From positions 1-64,000 of the forward strand of contig DBTQ01000022.1 of the NCBI GenBank assembly GCA_002307135.1: a DNA stretch of 64,000 nt. Reading direction: 5' to 3'. Source of the stretch: Bacteroidetes bacterium UBA1312. GTDB lineage: Bacteria; Bacteroidota; Bacteroidia; Chitinophagales; Chitinophagaceae. The notes below the pieces were generated by a model. The model had not been told where the DNA came from and made no database searches. It saw only the letters and a list, made by a program, of their open reading frames with translations. Numbering within the stretch: the first letter of the stretch is position 1; every line of letters starts with the position of its first letter. The position numbers and the translations under genes were made by a program. Of the stretch, positions 1 to 6,984 are shown piece after piece.

Positions 1-125
1 TGCTCTGTTGTCAAAGCGGTACTTATCCCTGCTTCTAAGCCTAGTTGCAGCTTTTGCGCATAAGTGTGGTTGACAAATAGCAAGGTTGTGAACAATAGTA
101 TGCTATACTTTATTATTGATTGCAT
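1..125 (-). CDS. N-terminal fragment of a secreted protein, probably outer-membrane beta-barrel
   Basis: The window edge cuts this gene; only the first 41 codons are present, reading leftward from an ATG at 123-125. The start encodes a typical Sec signal peptide: MQSIIKYS, then a hydrophobic stretch ending in NHTYAQ, with predicted cleavage after A-Q. It is followed by KLQLGLEAGIST, which resembles the first beta-strand of small PorT-like outer-membrane barrels of Bacteroidota. The family call is an inference from these few residues. The gene is co-directional with the lipoprotein upstream of it, with about 33 bases between them. Confidence 0.5.
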   Translation of the reverse strand, partial: MQSIIKYSILLFTTLLFVNHTYAQKLQLGLEAGISTALTTE

Positions 126-158
126 GTTTTTTTAGTCAATTATTTGAGATTATTTTCA

Positions 159-596
159 TTATTTCAGACCCTTTATTTCATTTGTAAAATATATATTTAA
201 AATATTAAAATCCTTACACTTTTGATTAAACAGCTCTAACGTTAGTGGGCCTATTAATCCATTTTTATTTTGCCATTCCATACTGTCTTTAAGGGAAAGT
301 ATGTAATAATTCGTAATTTCTCTGTTTGGCGGATTGGGAAATATTCTCGGATGTTGCTTAACAATCATATATTTATCATTGTAACCTACCGCAAATACGG
401 TAGCACCAATTATTCCAACATAATTAAATCCCCCTAAAAAATCACCCCGCCGAGCTTTATGATAACTTAAACTACAACCCTCTCCGTCATCAGCAGCGAC
501 AAAATAATAATTACCAATTATTTTTTCTTCTATTGCTAATCCGTTACAGCCTGTAAACATCAATAAAATGATGTAATAAAATATTGTTCTACTCAT
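159..596 (-). CDS. Small lipoprotein, candidate immunity protein of the adjacent Rhs tip
   Basis: A 145-residue protein with a lipoprotein signal: a short hydrophobic N-terminus ending in the lipobox LMFTGC (Cys17), so it should be lipid-anchored at a membrane. The mature part contains a GEGCSLSYH segment and several Tyr-rich strands; it faintly recalls the DUF3997 lipoproteins, but I cannot assign a family with confidence. It begins only three bases after the stop codon of the Rhs C-terminal fragment on the same strand. Toxin tips of Rhs proteins are normally followed at once by their immunity gene, so an immunity role is a reasonable inference, unproven from sequence alone. Confidence 0.55.
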   Translation of the reverse strand: MSRTIFYYIILLMFTGCNGLAIEEKIIGNYYFVAADDGEGCSLSYHKARRGDFLGGFNYVGIIGATVFAVGYNDKYMIVKQHPRIFPNPPNREITNYYILSLKDSMEWQNKNGLIGPLTLELFNQKCKDFNILNIYFTNEIKGLK

Positions 597-599
597 TTT

Positions 600-1235
600 T
601 TATTTTCTATATGGTTCGGCAAAAATATAGGTTTGGTCAAAATTTCCCATTGGACCGCTACTCCAATTCCAGGAATATGGCCATACGTGGTATGCAGCAG
701 AACCAAAGCTAGTCTGGTTAGTAATGGTAAATTGCAAGCCATCATTAACTCTATCTATTTGATAATGATATGAACCCACAAATTGTTCTACAGGGTCAAT
801 ACCTGCTTGGAACAATCCTTTTAAACCAAAGTTAGCGTCTCCAAAGGTTTTGCCGTTGTTATAGTAATCCTCTCTTGCTTGAACAATTCCTGACGCATTT
901 CTGAAGGCATTTGCCACAGCATCGTTCTTGTAAGTGTGCTGAGCTAACCAAGAATAACCAGTTGCCCAAAGCAAAGTCATTTGAGATACTGTTGCGGCAT
1001 TTGAGAACCAGTTATTTGCATTTTCTGGCATTTGGGGCACATACGGTCCATAATTACCAGCATCTACCCCATACTGCCATTTATGCAATACAATTTCAAC
1101 TCCTTTAAGATCTCCTCCATTATATATTGGAATAGGGTCATGGCCATTTTGGGCATATAATCCCGGATTAATTTCAGATGTCTTACTAACGTGCAGCGCC
1201 TTGTGCGTGGCGTATATCAGGTGTCTCTTTCTTAT
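600..1235 (-). pseudogene. 5'-truncated C-terminal tip of an Rhs-family protein
   Basis: An open frame of about 212 codons ends at 600 but has no convincing start; the only candidate is an in-frame TTG at 1086-1088. Reading leftward from 1235 the translation includes the phrase GLYAQNGHDPIPIYNGGD, and the end contains paired aromatic strands (SYHYQID, FTITNQTS) finishing with FDQTYIFAEPYRK. This pattern matches the C-terminal tip found after the repeat core in Bacteroidota Rhs proteins. The conserved core is absent, so this is a displaced tip or the 3' remnant of a deleted rhs gene. The upstream stop at 1236-1238 lies within a long inverted repeat (1216-1269), which may mark the breakpoint. 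The lipoprotein gene that follows by three bases fits a toxin-immunity arrangement. Confidence 0.55.
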
Positions 1236-1269
1236 TTAGCTTTAATATAGCTAAGAAAGGACACGTGAT
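1216..1269. repeat. Long imperfect inverted repeat (hairpin)
   Basis: The left arm 1216-1234 (ATCAGGTGTCTCTTTCTTA) pairs with the right arm 1252-1269 (TAAGAAAGGACACGTGAT), with one mismatch and one bulged base, around a 17-base loop. No U-run follows on either strand, so it does not look like a simple intrinsic terminator. It overlaps the 5' edge of the truncated Rhs tip frame, which suggests a recombination junction or the trace of a small mobile element; that reading is inference. Confidence 0.6.
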
Positions 1270-1545
1270 GCCAATTCCCATTTTATCAGTTTCATTTTCA
1301 AAGAACAAATGCTATTTATTTCTAAATCAATATATCTGTACCACTAGGAAACTATTTGTTGTATTTGAGGTGGTTTTTAAGCAATAAAAATGAACCAGGA
1401 AATTTATGAGCTGCACTATTTTAGTTTTCATTTTACAAAATAATACCGGAGTCATTGATGTTACTTGGTGTTTCTATCAAATCAACATATCTGTACCATT
1501 ACCGAGTAAAAGATCCTGATAGCAAAAGTTTACTGTTATCTGGAA
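1236..1545. other. Intergenic stretch with a 20-bp direct repeat
   Basis: I see no gene here. Apart from the hairpin at its left end it holds a 20-base direct repeat, 1324-1343 and 1479-1498, matching at 19 of 20 positions (AAATCAAYATATCTGTACCA), 155 bases apart. The repeat is probably debris of local duplication in the toxin-tip region. Confidence 0.5.
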
Positions 1546-1962
1546 CTAGCGATACTGTTTCCAATCTATTTGACTCATCAAATAAAATGAAAAAATAAAA
1601 TTAGCTATCACAAAAAAAACAATTGCTCGCATGATCAGCTTCCACTTTTTTTGCCTTTGTTCCGGCAAAGCATTAAACTCCAATAGGTATGCCTTCCAAT
1701 TTTCATTCCGTTCAAAAAACCACAACTTTAAACCTACTAATGGAACAATAAACATAAGTATAAATAATGTGTTTGGTTTTTGTGGTACATCGAACTTAAA
1801 AATATCTATACCATAACAAAAAAAAGAACTTATAAAGAGTATTTCCAATCCAAGTACCATAAACAGAGCCTTAAATTGAACAAGAATATTTCCTTTAACC
1901 TTGTTTACTGAGTTATAGAAAAAGCAAAAAAGATATTCATATCCTGTTTTCAGAGTTTTCAT
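1546..1962 (-). CDS. Small membrane protein, copy A of a tandem pair; candidate Rhs immunity protein
   Basis: A 138-residue protein with three likely transmembrane segments (about residues 30-52, 64-80 and 110-130) and a charged region carrying NENWKAYLLEFNALPEQRQ before the last one. It is nearly identical to the next gene upstream (1975-2391) except in the middle loop, about residues 38-65, where the two diverge. Small membrane proteins with this layout and a conserved EF..LP..R stretch are common beside Rhs genes in Bacteroidota, so immunity to a membrane-acting tip is my inference. There is a 12-base gap to its paralogue, suggesting joint transcription. Confidence 0.6.
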   Translation of the reverse strand: MKTLKTGYEYLFCFFYNSVNKVKGNILVQFKALFMVLGLEILFISSFFCYGIDIFKFDVPQKPNTLFILMFIVPLVGLKLWFFERNENWKAYLLEFNALPEQRQKKWKLIMRAIVFFVIANFIFSFYLMSQIDWKQYR

Positions 1963-1974
1963 AAATTGTAAGAT

Positions 1975-2391
1975 TTAGCGATACTGCTTCCAATCTATTT
2001 GACTCATCAAATAAAATGAAAAAATCAAATTAGCTATCGCAAAAAAAACAATTGCTCGCATGATCAGATTCCACTTCTTTTGCCTTTGTTCCGGCAAAGC
2101 ATTAAACTCCGATAGGTATGCCTTCCAATTTTCATTCCGTTCAAAAAACCACAACTTTAGACCCGCTATAGGCAGGGCAATTATCAACAAATACGATTTA
2201 TTGAAGTGTTGGGGTATGACAACCTTGTATATGTCCATATAATAAGTGAAAAGTGTACCAATTAAAATCATTTCCAATCCAGCTACCATAAACAGAGCCT
2301 TAAATTGAACAAGAATATTTCCTTTAACCTTGTTTACTGAATTATAGAAAAAGCAGAAAAGATACGCATATCCTGTTTTCAGAGTTTTCAT
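1975..2391 (-). CDS. Small membrane protein, copy B of a tandem pair; candidate Rhs immunity protein
   Basis: A 138-residue paralogue of the gene at 1546-1962, sharing the N-terminus (MKTLKTGY.YLFCFFYNSV) and the C-terminal half almost residue for residue, with a different central segment around YYMDIYKVVIPQHF. Identity extends through the nucleotide sequence at both ends, so the duplication is recent and the central segment has changed quickly, as expected of proteins that must match a changing partner. It lies 26 bases after the end of the Rhs-like remnant at 2418-2868 on the same strand, which fits an immunity gene following its toxin. Confidence 0.6.
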   Translation of the reverse strand: MKTLKTGYAYLFCFFYNSVNKVKGNILVQFKALFMVAGLEMILIGTLFTYYMDIYKVVIPQHFNKSYLLIIALPIAGLKLWFFERNENWKAYLSEFNALPEQRQKKWNLIMRAIVFFAIANLIFSFYLMSQIDWKQYR

Positions 2392-2417
2392 AAAGTTGTT
2401 TTTGTTTAATCATTAAT

Positions 2418-2868
2418 TTATTTGGGAGCGACATAAGTTGCGTCAACTGTTGGTACTGCATTAGGGTAAGTCGCGCCTGGCGTAAACCATATTGCAGGTG
2501 ATGCCAAAAAATAAACACTGCTCGCTGCGGCACCCAGAAAGCCTCCATAAATACCAACATAGGAAGCTCCTGCATCTACTGCTGTATGCCAAGGAGAAAC
2601 TGCATTGGCTGAATTTGCCCCGTATTGATAATAATTATACATACCTGCCATATCACTTCCCATTGATAGGAATGGAATAAGTAGCAGCTCCACTGGGTGT
2701 AGTACCAGCAGTTGCATCAATACTACCTACCGCTTTAGACAAGTCAATTGTCTTGGCAAAGGTGGTATTATCATAAAGAGGTGAGTAACTTGCCGATTGT
2801 GCATTACTGTACTGAATGTTCATGACTAAAAGCAAGGCAACAAGGATTCTGGGCAAAACTGTTTTCAT
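2418..2868 (-). pseudogene. Internally deleted, frameshifted Rhs-like gene (N-terminus joined to C-terminal tip)
   Basis: Reading leftward from the ATG at 2866-2868, the product starts with a signal peptide (MKTVLPRILVALLLVMN, cleavage near SNAQ), then SPLYDNTTF and the phrase TPSGAATYSIPI typical of the extreme N-terminus of Bacteroidota Rhs proteins. This frame stops at 2653. In another frame the sequence continues as an 80-residue piece (from MGSDMAGMYNYYQYG to VDATYVAPK) with a glycine-rich hydrophobic stretch like the end of an Rhs tip. So the entire YD-repeat core has been lost and the two ends are joined out of frame. Alternatively the second frame could be a free-standing small protein. 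The remnant precedes the tandem membrane-protein genes, its likely immunity partners. Confidence 0.5.
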
Positions 2869-3094
2869 ATGGTTATTGAAATGTTGGGCAAAGGTAAATG
2901 AATGAATAGCACATTTCAATAATTTTATAGAAACTATAAGTTATTTTATAATAAAATATCAATTTATTTCATTATGTAATTATAAGTCCATTTGGTAATA
3001 ACGCTAGTGTATTTATCTATATTTCATCAATTTGACTGTTCTAAAACTGAGCGCGAATGTAAAGATTAAGGAGTCAGGTTTCCAAGAAAAGTTT

Positions 3095-3124
3095 ACGAAC
3101 GGTAGTAAAATGTTTATGAACGGT
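3095..3124 (-). promoter_or_regulatory. Direct repeat fitting a LytTR-family regulator binding site
   Basis: On the minus strand two nonamers, ACCGTTCAT (3116-3124) and ACCGTTCGT (3095-3103), repeat at exactly 21 bp. Both fit the AgrA/LytTR consensus [TA][AC][CA]GTTN[AG][TG] at every position, and two helical turns is the usual spacing for these regulators. The larger repeat unit is GTTTAYGAACGGTA on the plus strand. The site lies about 230-255 bases upstream of the Rhs remnant start on the same strand; no LytTR gene is present in the window. Function is inferred from the pattern only. Confidence 0.55.
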
Positions 3125-3246
3125 AAAAATCCAGTACAATTTGCCTTTTCGCCGGCATACATATATGGTTACAACTCATTGTAGTCCCGGCAATAGTTAT
3201 GCTCAACAAGGGTTACAAAAATCATTCCATAAAAATGAAAAATCGT

Positions 3247-3256
3247 GGAAATTTCC
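3247..3256. repeat. Interspersed palindrome, copy 1
   Basis: The perfect palindrome GGAAATTTCC sits in the context GAAAAATCGTGGAAATTTCC followed by CTGCC. Four further copies with the same flanks occur at 32914, 33125, 41697 and 42491. This copy lies 82 bases before the small open frame at 3339. Confidence 0.6.
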
Positions 3257-3338
3257 CTGCCATCGTAACGACCGCTTGGTTTAATTTTACCCAAGCAAAA
3301 AAAGATGGTACCCCCTAACTGTTTAAACTTTTACAAGA

Positions 3339-3524
3339 ATGGCATTTGAAATATCTTATGGTGGTTCGTTTGACCACACCAATACCAATAGGTACTTAAG
3401 CCCTTTTGATAGTAGCTCTGTGTACAATCTGGTAAACGATTATGAGGACATTAAATGGCATACAGAAATGATGCAGCTTTTTGTATTGGGTAACCTTGCG
3501 GAGGTAGCTGTACTCCATGATTAA
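3339..3524 (+). CDS. Small hypothetical protein, doubtful
   Basis: A 61-codon ATG frame between the Rhs debris and the TetR gene. The product (MAFEISYGGSFDHTNTNRY..., with several Asp/Asn/Tyr residues) has no signal peptide, membrane segment or motif I recognise. It could be a real small gene preceded by a copy of the interspersed palindrome, or a chance frame in decaying DNA. I list it for completeness. Confidence 0.25.
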   Translation: MAFEISYGGSFDHTNTNRYLSPFDSSSVYNLVNDYEDIKWHTEMMQLFVLGNLAEVAVLHD

Positions 3525-3669
3525 GTAATTTGTTTATTTTTCCTACACATAGCCCTCTTCAATTGTTGGCTCCATATTTCATTTAGCCCCTTCTAACGAC
3601 TGTGCATAGCCGCTCCTATGCAGCACAATACCGGATGTGCAACTTTTAACAGCTCAAAAAATATTTTAT

Positions 3670-3696
3670 AAATAAGCGAACATTCACTTATTTTTG
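3670..3696 (+). promoter_or_regulatory. TetR-type operator overlapping the -7 element
   Basis: A 24-bp imperfect palindrome (3670-3693) has outer arms AAATAAG / CTTATTT and inner GAA / TTC. Its right end overlaps TATTTTTG (3689-3696), a perfect match to the Bacteroidota -7 box TAnnTTTG. A repressor bound here would cover the promoter. The site lies 21 bases before the GTG of the adjacent TetR-family gene, so it is most likely an autoregulatory operator. Confidence 0.6.
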
Positions 3697-3716
3697 TCCT
3701 CAAATTTGAAAAATAG

Positions 3717-4307
3717 GTGCGCACAAGAAATATTGATAAAGAGCAATTGGTAAAGCAAAAAGCCATCGAAATGCTTGTGGAGGAAGGATTTCAGGGCTTC
3801 AGCATGAACCGGTTGGCGAAGGTTTGTGGTGTTTCAGTAGCTACGCTTTACATTTATTATGCCGACAAAGATGATCTGATTAAAAAGATTGGGGTAGAGA
3901 TTGGTAAAAATTTCTTTTGCACGATGCTCAAAGATTTTTCTCCGGATATGCCATTCAAAGAAGGCTTAAAAAAGCAATGGGAAAACAGAGCAAAGTTTGC
4001 ATTAAAGTATCCCAACGAAGTAGCTTGTTACGACATCATACGACATTCTGCTCATGGGGACTATATTTTGTCGGAAAGCCTGAAAGATTTTAAAACGGCG
4101 ATGGGTAGTTTTTTCCATAATGCGGTGGCCAAAAAAGAATTAACGCCTATTGGTTTGGAAGTTTTTTGGAGTATTGCTTATGGTCCTTTATATACGCTTT
4201 TGCGTTTTCACAAAGAAGGTAAAAGTATTGGGGGTAGCGCATTCAAATTTTCTAAAAAAACTATGGAAGAGGCTTTTGAACTAGTTATTAAAGCATTGAC
4301 TCCATAG
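3717..4307 (+). CDS. TetR/AcrR-family transcriptional regulator
   Basis: A 196-residue one-component repressor. The N-terminal helix-turn-helix is clear: about residues 13-45 contain QGFSMNRLAKVCGVS, then VATLYIYYADKDDLIKK, the YIYYxxKxxL signature of TetR proteins. The C-terminal ligand domain is divergent. The start is a GTG; an upstream palindrome overlapping a good -7 box supports expression from just before it. It leads a likely operon with the HMA-like protein and the MFS exporter that follow (32 and about 20 bases apart), so it probably controls that exporter in response to a small molecule; the ligand is unknown. Confidence 0.88.
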   Translation: MRTRNIDKEQLVKQKAIEMLVEEGFQGFSMNRLAKVCGVSVATLYIYYADKDDLIKKIGVEIGKNFFCTMLKDFSPDMPFKEGLKKQWENRAKFALKYPNEVACYDIIRHSAHGDYILSESLKDFKTAMGSFFHNAVAKKELTPIGLEVFWSIAYGPLYTLLRFHKEGKSIGGSAFKFSKKTMEEAFELVIKALTP

Positions 4308-4338
4308 GTGTGTTTAATCCTTAAAATGATTTCTTAGT

Positions 4339-4563
4339 ATGAGCAACTTTAATCAAATACTGATTTTTAAAACAAATATCCAAACAGAGCAGGATAAACA
4401 ATGTGTACAACATGCATTGAATACACATGATCAGATACAACGGTGGACTATAGATCTGTATGATGTGGACTGTGTACTCCGGGTGGAGTCTGAGGCTATA
4501 ATACCAGAACAAATCATTGCAGTTATTGAGCACCATGGCTTTGAATGCTCCGAACTGGAATAA
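4339..4563 (+). CDS. Small HMA-fold (heavy-metal-associated-like) protein without metal cysteines
   Basis: A 74-residue cytosolic protein with a beta-alpha-beta-beta-alpha-beta pattern: ILIFKTNI strand, helix TEQDKQCVQHALNT, strands RWTIDLYDVDCVLRVES, helix EQIIAVIEHHGF and ending CSELE. This matches a group of small Bacteroidota proteins with the ferredoxin-like HMA fold in which the CxxC metal site is missing. A second CxxC-less HMA-like protein is encoded at 49248. Lying between a TetR gene and an MFS exporter suggests a role tied to that cassette, but the function is unknown. Confidence 0.6.
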   Translation: MSNFNQILIFKTNIQTEQDKQCVQHALNTHDQIQRWTIDLYDVDCVLRVESEAIIPEQIIAVIEHHGFECSELE

Positions 4564-4582
4564 AACAAAAATTGATCAACTT

Positions 4583-5878
4583 ATGAAAGAACAAAAACAA
4601 CAAACAATACCTTTTTCCGGATACCAGAAATTCGCCATTTTTATATTGGCGATTACACAGTTTACTGTAATTCTTGATTTTATGGTCATGTCGCCATTAG
4701 GTGATATACTCATGAAGTCATTAGATATTAAACCCGGCCATTTTGGTATTGCAGTATCGGCTTATGCATTTAGTGCAGGTATTTCAGGCTTGCTCACCGC
4801 AGGGTTTGCAGACAAATTCGACCGGAAAAAATTACTCTTGTTTTTCTACATTGGGTTTATTGCGGGTACTATTTTATGTGGTATAGTCAATTCCTACGAA
4901 TTGTTGGTAGGAGCAAGAATTATTACCGGCTTATTCGGTGGTGTTATCGGCTCTATTTCCATGGCCATTATTGCAGATATTTTTTCGATACAGCAACGAG
5001 GCAGAGTAATGGGTTTTATACAAATGGGCTTTGGTGCCAGCCAAGTATTAGGCATACCTATTGGTTTGTATTTAGCTAATTCGTGGGGATGGCATGTGCC
5101 ATTTTTATGGGTGGCCGCAATGGCTACTATTATTGCGGTTTTAATTGCTGCTCAATTACAACCACTCACCAAACACCTTGCCGTACAACACGACAAATCA
5201 GCTTTTAAACATTTACTACATACCATTGCCAAAAGAGATTACCGAATCGGCTTTACGGCCACAGCTTTACTTTCTATAGGTGGTTTTATGATGATGCCAT
5301 TTGGCAGCGCTTTTGCTATTAATAACCTACACATTACACCAGATCAATTGCCCATAACGTTTATGGTAGCAGGTTTGAGTACTTTGGTGATTATGCCATT
5401 AATAGGAAAGCTAAGTGACAGGATCGACAAGTTTAAAATTTTCGCGATAGCTTCTATATGGACGGTAATTATGGTAATTGTTTATACCAATCTTGGTGTC
5501 ACCCCATTCGGATTAGTGATTGTGTTTAATGTGCTGATGATGGCCGGTGTAATGAGTAGAATGGTGCCTGCCACTGCACTGACAACAGGGATACCTGTAA
5601 TGGAGGACAGGGGTGCTTTTATGAGTATCAATTCTTCATTACAACAAATAGCAGGTGGAGTTGCAGCAGCTATTGCCGGAATGATAGTAGTGCAAAAAGA
5701 TAAATTCAGCCCATTGGAACATTACAATACCATTGGCTATATTGTTGTTTGTGTCAGCATTTTAAGTGTATTCCTTATTTATCGTGTAAGTATTCTTGTC
5801 AAGAATAAGAATAGGACAACCATGATTAATCCTCAAGAAGCCGAAGTACCGAATATGGAGGCTGTGCTGGAAAGCTAA
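4583..5878 (+). CDS. MFS transporter (drug/sugar efflux type)
   Basis: A 431-residue inner-membrane protein with about 12 hydrophobic segments. The loop between TM2 and TM3 carries motif A as GFADKFDRKK, and TM1 contains the VILDFMVMSPLG segment typical of arabinose-efflux/multidrug MFS proteins. It should be a proton-driven exporter of small molecules; the substrate cannot be read from the sequence. I chose the ATG at 4583 because it starts the conserved N-terminus shortly after the HMA-like gene stop; an upstream in-frame start would overlap that gene. The TetR gene at 3717 probably controls it. Confidence 0.85.
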   Translation: MKEQKQQTIPFSGYQKFAIFILAITQFTVILDFMVMSPLGDILMKSLDIKPGHFGIAVSAYAFSAGISGLLTAGFADKFDRKKLLLFFYIGFIAGTILCGIVNSYELLVGARIITGLFGGVIGSISMAIIADIFSIQQRGRVMGFIQMGFGASQVLGIPIGLYLANSWGWHVPFLWVAAMATIIAVLIAAQLQPLTKHLAVQHDKSAFKHLLHTIAKRDYRIGFTATALLSIGGFMMMPFGSAFAINNLHITPDQLPITFMVAGLSTLVIMPLIGKLSDRIDKFKIFAIASIWTVIMVIVYTNLGVTPFGLVIVFNVLMMAGVMSRMVPATALTTGIPVMEDRGAFMSINSSLQQIAGGVAAAIAGMIVVQKDKFSPLEHYNTIGYIVVCVSILSVFLIYRVSILVKNKNRTTMINPQEAEVPNMEAVLES

Positions 5879-5961
5879 TAGCGTCAATAAGGTGCTAACT
5901 GATAAAATAGGCCGTTGTATTTTCCGTACCAAATTCTATACCGCAATTTATATACACCCTA

Positions 5962-5969
5962 TATCTTTG
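5962..5969 (+). promoter_or_regulatory. -7 promoter element before the dehydrogenase
   Basis: TATCTTTG matches the Bacteroidota -7 consensus TAnnTTTG and ends 17 bases before the ATG at 5987. It favours that ATG over the upstream in-frame starts. Confidence 0.45.
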
Positions 5970-5986
5970 TTTTAAAATTCAGTATT

Positions 5987-6838
5987 ATGATTGCATTTAT
6001 AGGCATGGGGCATTTAGGTTCAAATTTTGTACGGGCAATGCTTAAAAAAGAGGAGCAGGTGCAAGTATGGAACAGAACTTTTGCCAAAGCAAAAGCCCTG
6101 GAAACATACGGAGCCAAGGCATTTGAACAGCTTAGTGAGACCGTAAAAGGCGCATCGAGAATTCACCTTACGCTTAAAGATGACAGCAGTGTTGACGAGG
6201 TATTGGCAGCAGCAAGTGTGGCGTTTCAGCCGAACGTAATGATCATAGACCATACTACCACTTCTGCGTATGGTGCGGCGGAGCGAACCGAACGATGGAA
6301 GGAACGGGGTTATATTTATTTACATGCCCCTGTTTTTATGGGGCCGCAAAACGCCTTGGATAGTACCGGATACATGTTAGTTTCCGGAGACCAATCTGTC
6401 ATCAATCAGCTTGAGCCGGCATTAAAAAAGATGACCGGAAGCGTCATTAATTTTGGGGACAATATTAGTAAGGCAGCAGGAATAAAATTAATTGGTAATC
6501 TTTTGCTGATAAGTTTGACCGCAGGAATGGCTGATGTACTTGCGTTAGCCCAATCATTAAATATACCGGTTACAGACATCGCTCAATTATTTGAAGTCTG
6601 GAATCCTGCGGCATCAGTGCCTGCACGATTAAAGAAAATGACTTCGGGAAATTTTACTGAACCTACATGGGAATTGAATATGGCCAGAAAGGATGCACAG
6701 CTGATGATAGAAGCAGCTTCACAAGTCAGCACACCATTAATGGTAATACCGGCAGTAGCAGAAGCGATGGATCAGTGGATAGCAAAAGGACATGGCAACG
6801 ACGATTGGACTGTAATAGCTAAAGATGCGCTTACATAA
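5987..6838 (+). CDS. NAD(P)-dependent beta-hydroxyacid-dehydrogenase-family oxidoreductase
   Basis: A 283-residue protein. The N-terminus MIAFIGMGHLGSNFVRAMLK is a Rossmann GxGxxG nucleotide site, followed by VWNRTFAKAKAL, where the Asn-Arg after the second strand points to NADP(H). The middle has the DHTTTS...GAAERTE segment and later GIKLIGNLLLISLTAGMADVLAL, containing the family Lys in the GxKxxxN helix. This is the architecture of 3-hydroxyisobutyrate / 6-phosphogluconate dehydrogenase-like proteins. Substrate is unknown. It is transcribed from its own promoter and ends before a strong hairpin. Confidence 0.8.
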   Translation: MIAFIGMGHLGSNFVRAMLKKEEQVQVWNRTFAKAKALETYGAKAFEQLSETVKGASRIHLTLKDDSSVDEVLAAASVAFQPNVMIIDHTTTSAYGAAERTERWKERGYIYLHAPVFMGPQNALDSTGYMLVSGDQSVINQLEPALKKMTGSVINFGDNISKAAGIKLIGNLLLISLTAGMADVLALAQSLNIPVTDIAQLFEVWNPAASVPARLKKMTSGNFTEPTWELNMARKDAQLMIEAASQVSTPLMVIPAVAEAMDQWIAKGHGNDDWTVIAKDALT

Positions 6839-6885
6839 GCACTATTGATTCGATGTCTTAATATATGGAGTACACGTGTTGTTGA

Positions 6886-6928
6886 ATACCCGTCTAAACT
6901 GTTTTTTGAAAATAGTTTAGACGGGTAT
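6886..6928 (+). terminator. Probable bidirectional terminator hairpin
   Basis: A perfect 15-bp stem, 6886-6900 (ATACCCGTCTAAACT) with 6914-6928, around a 13-base loop. It lies between the convergent dehydrogenase and cupin genes. The following U-tract is short (CCGATTTTA), so termination is likely but not ideal. Confidence 0.65.
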
Positions 6929-6984
6929 CCGATTTTACGCAAGCGTAGCGTATGATTTCAATCTGAGTAATGTTGTTCAGCCAA

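Larger units (their letters stand above)
2869..3338. other. Long intergenic region upstream of the Rhs remnant
   Basis: No gene seen. It carries two signals described separately: a 21-bp-period direct repeat (3095-3124) and one copy of the interspersed GGAAATTTCC palindrome (3247-3256). The first 150 bases are very AT-rich and probably contain the promoter of the leftward Rhs remnant. Confidence 0.5.

Noticed and set aside
600..1088. A complete 162-residue gene starting at a TTG (LHKWQYGV...)
   Set aside because: The frame continues upstream with clearly protein-like Rhs sequence (GLYAQNGHDPIPIYNGGD), so the TTG is internal and the gene is truncated.
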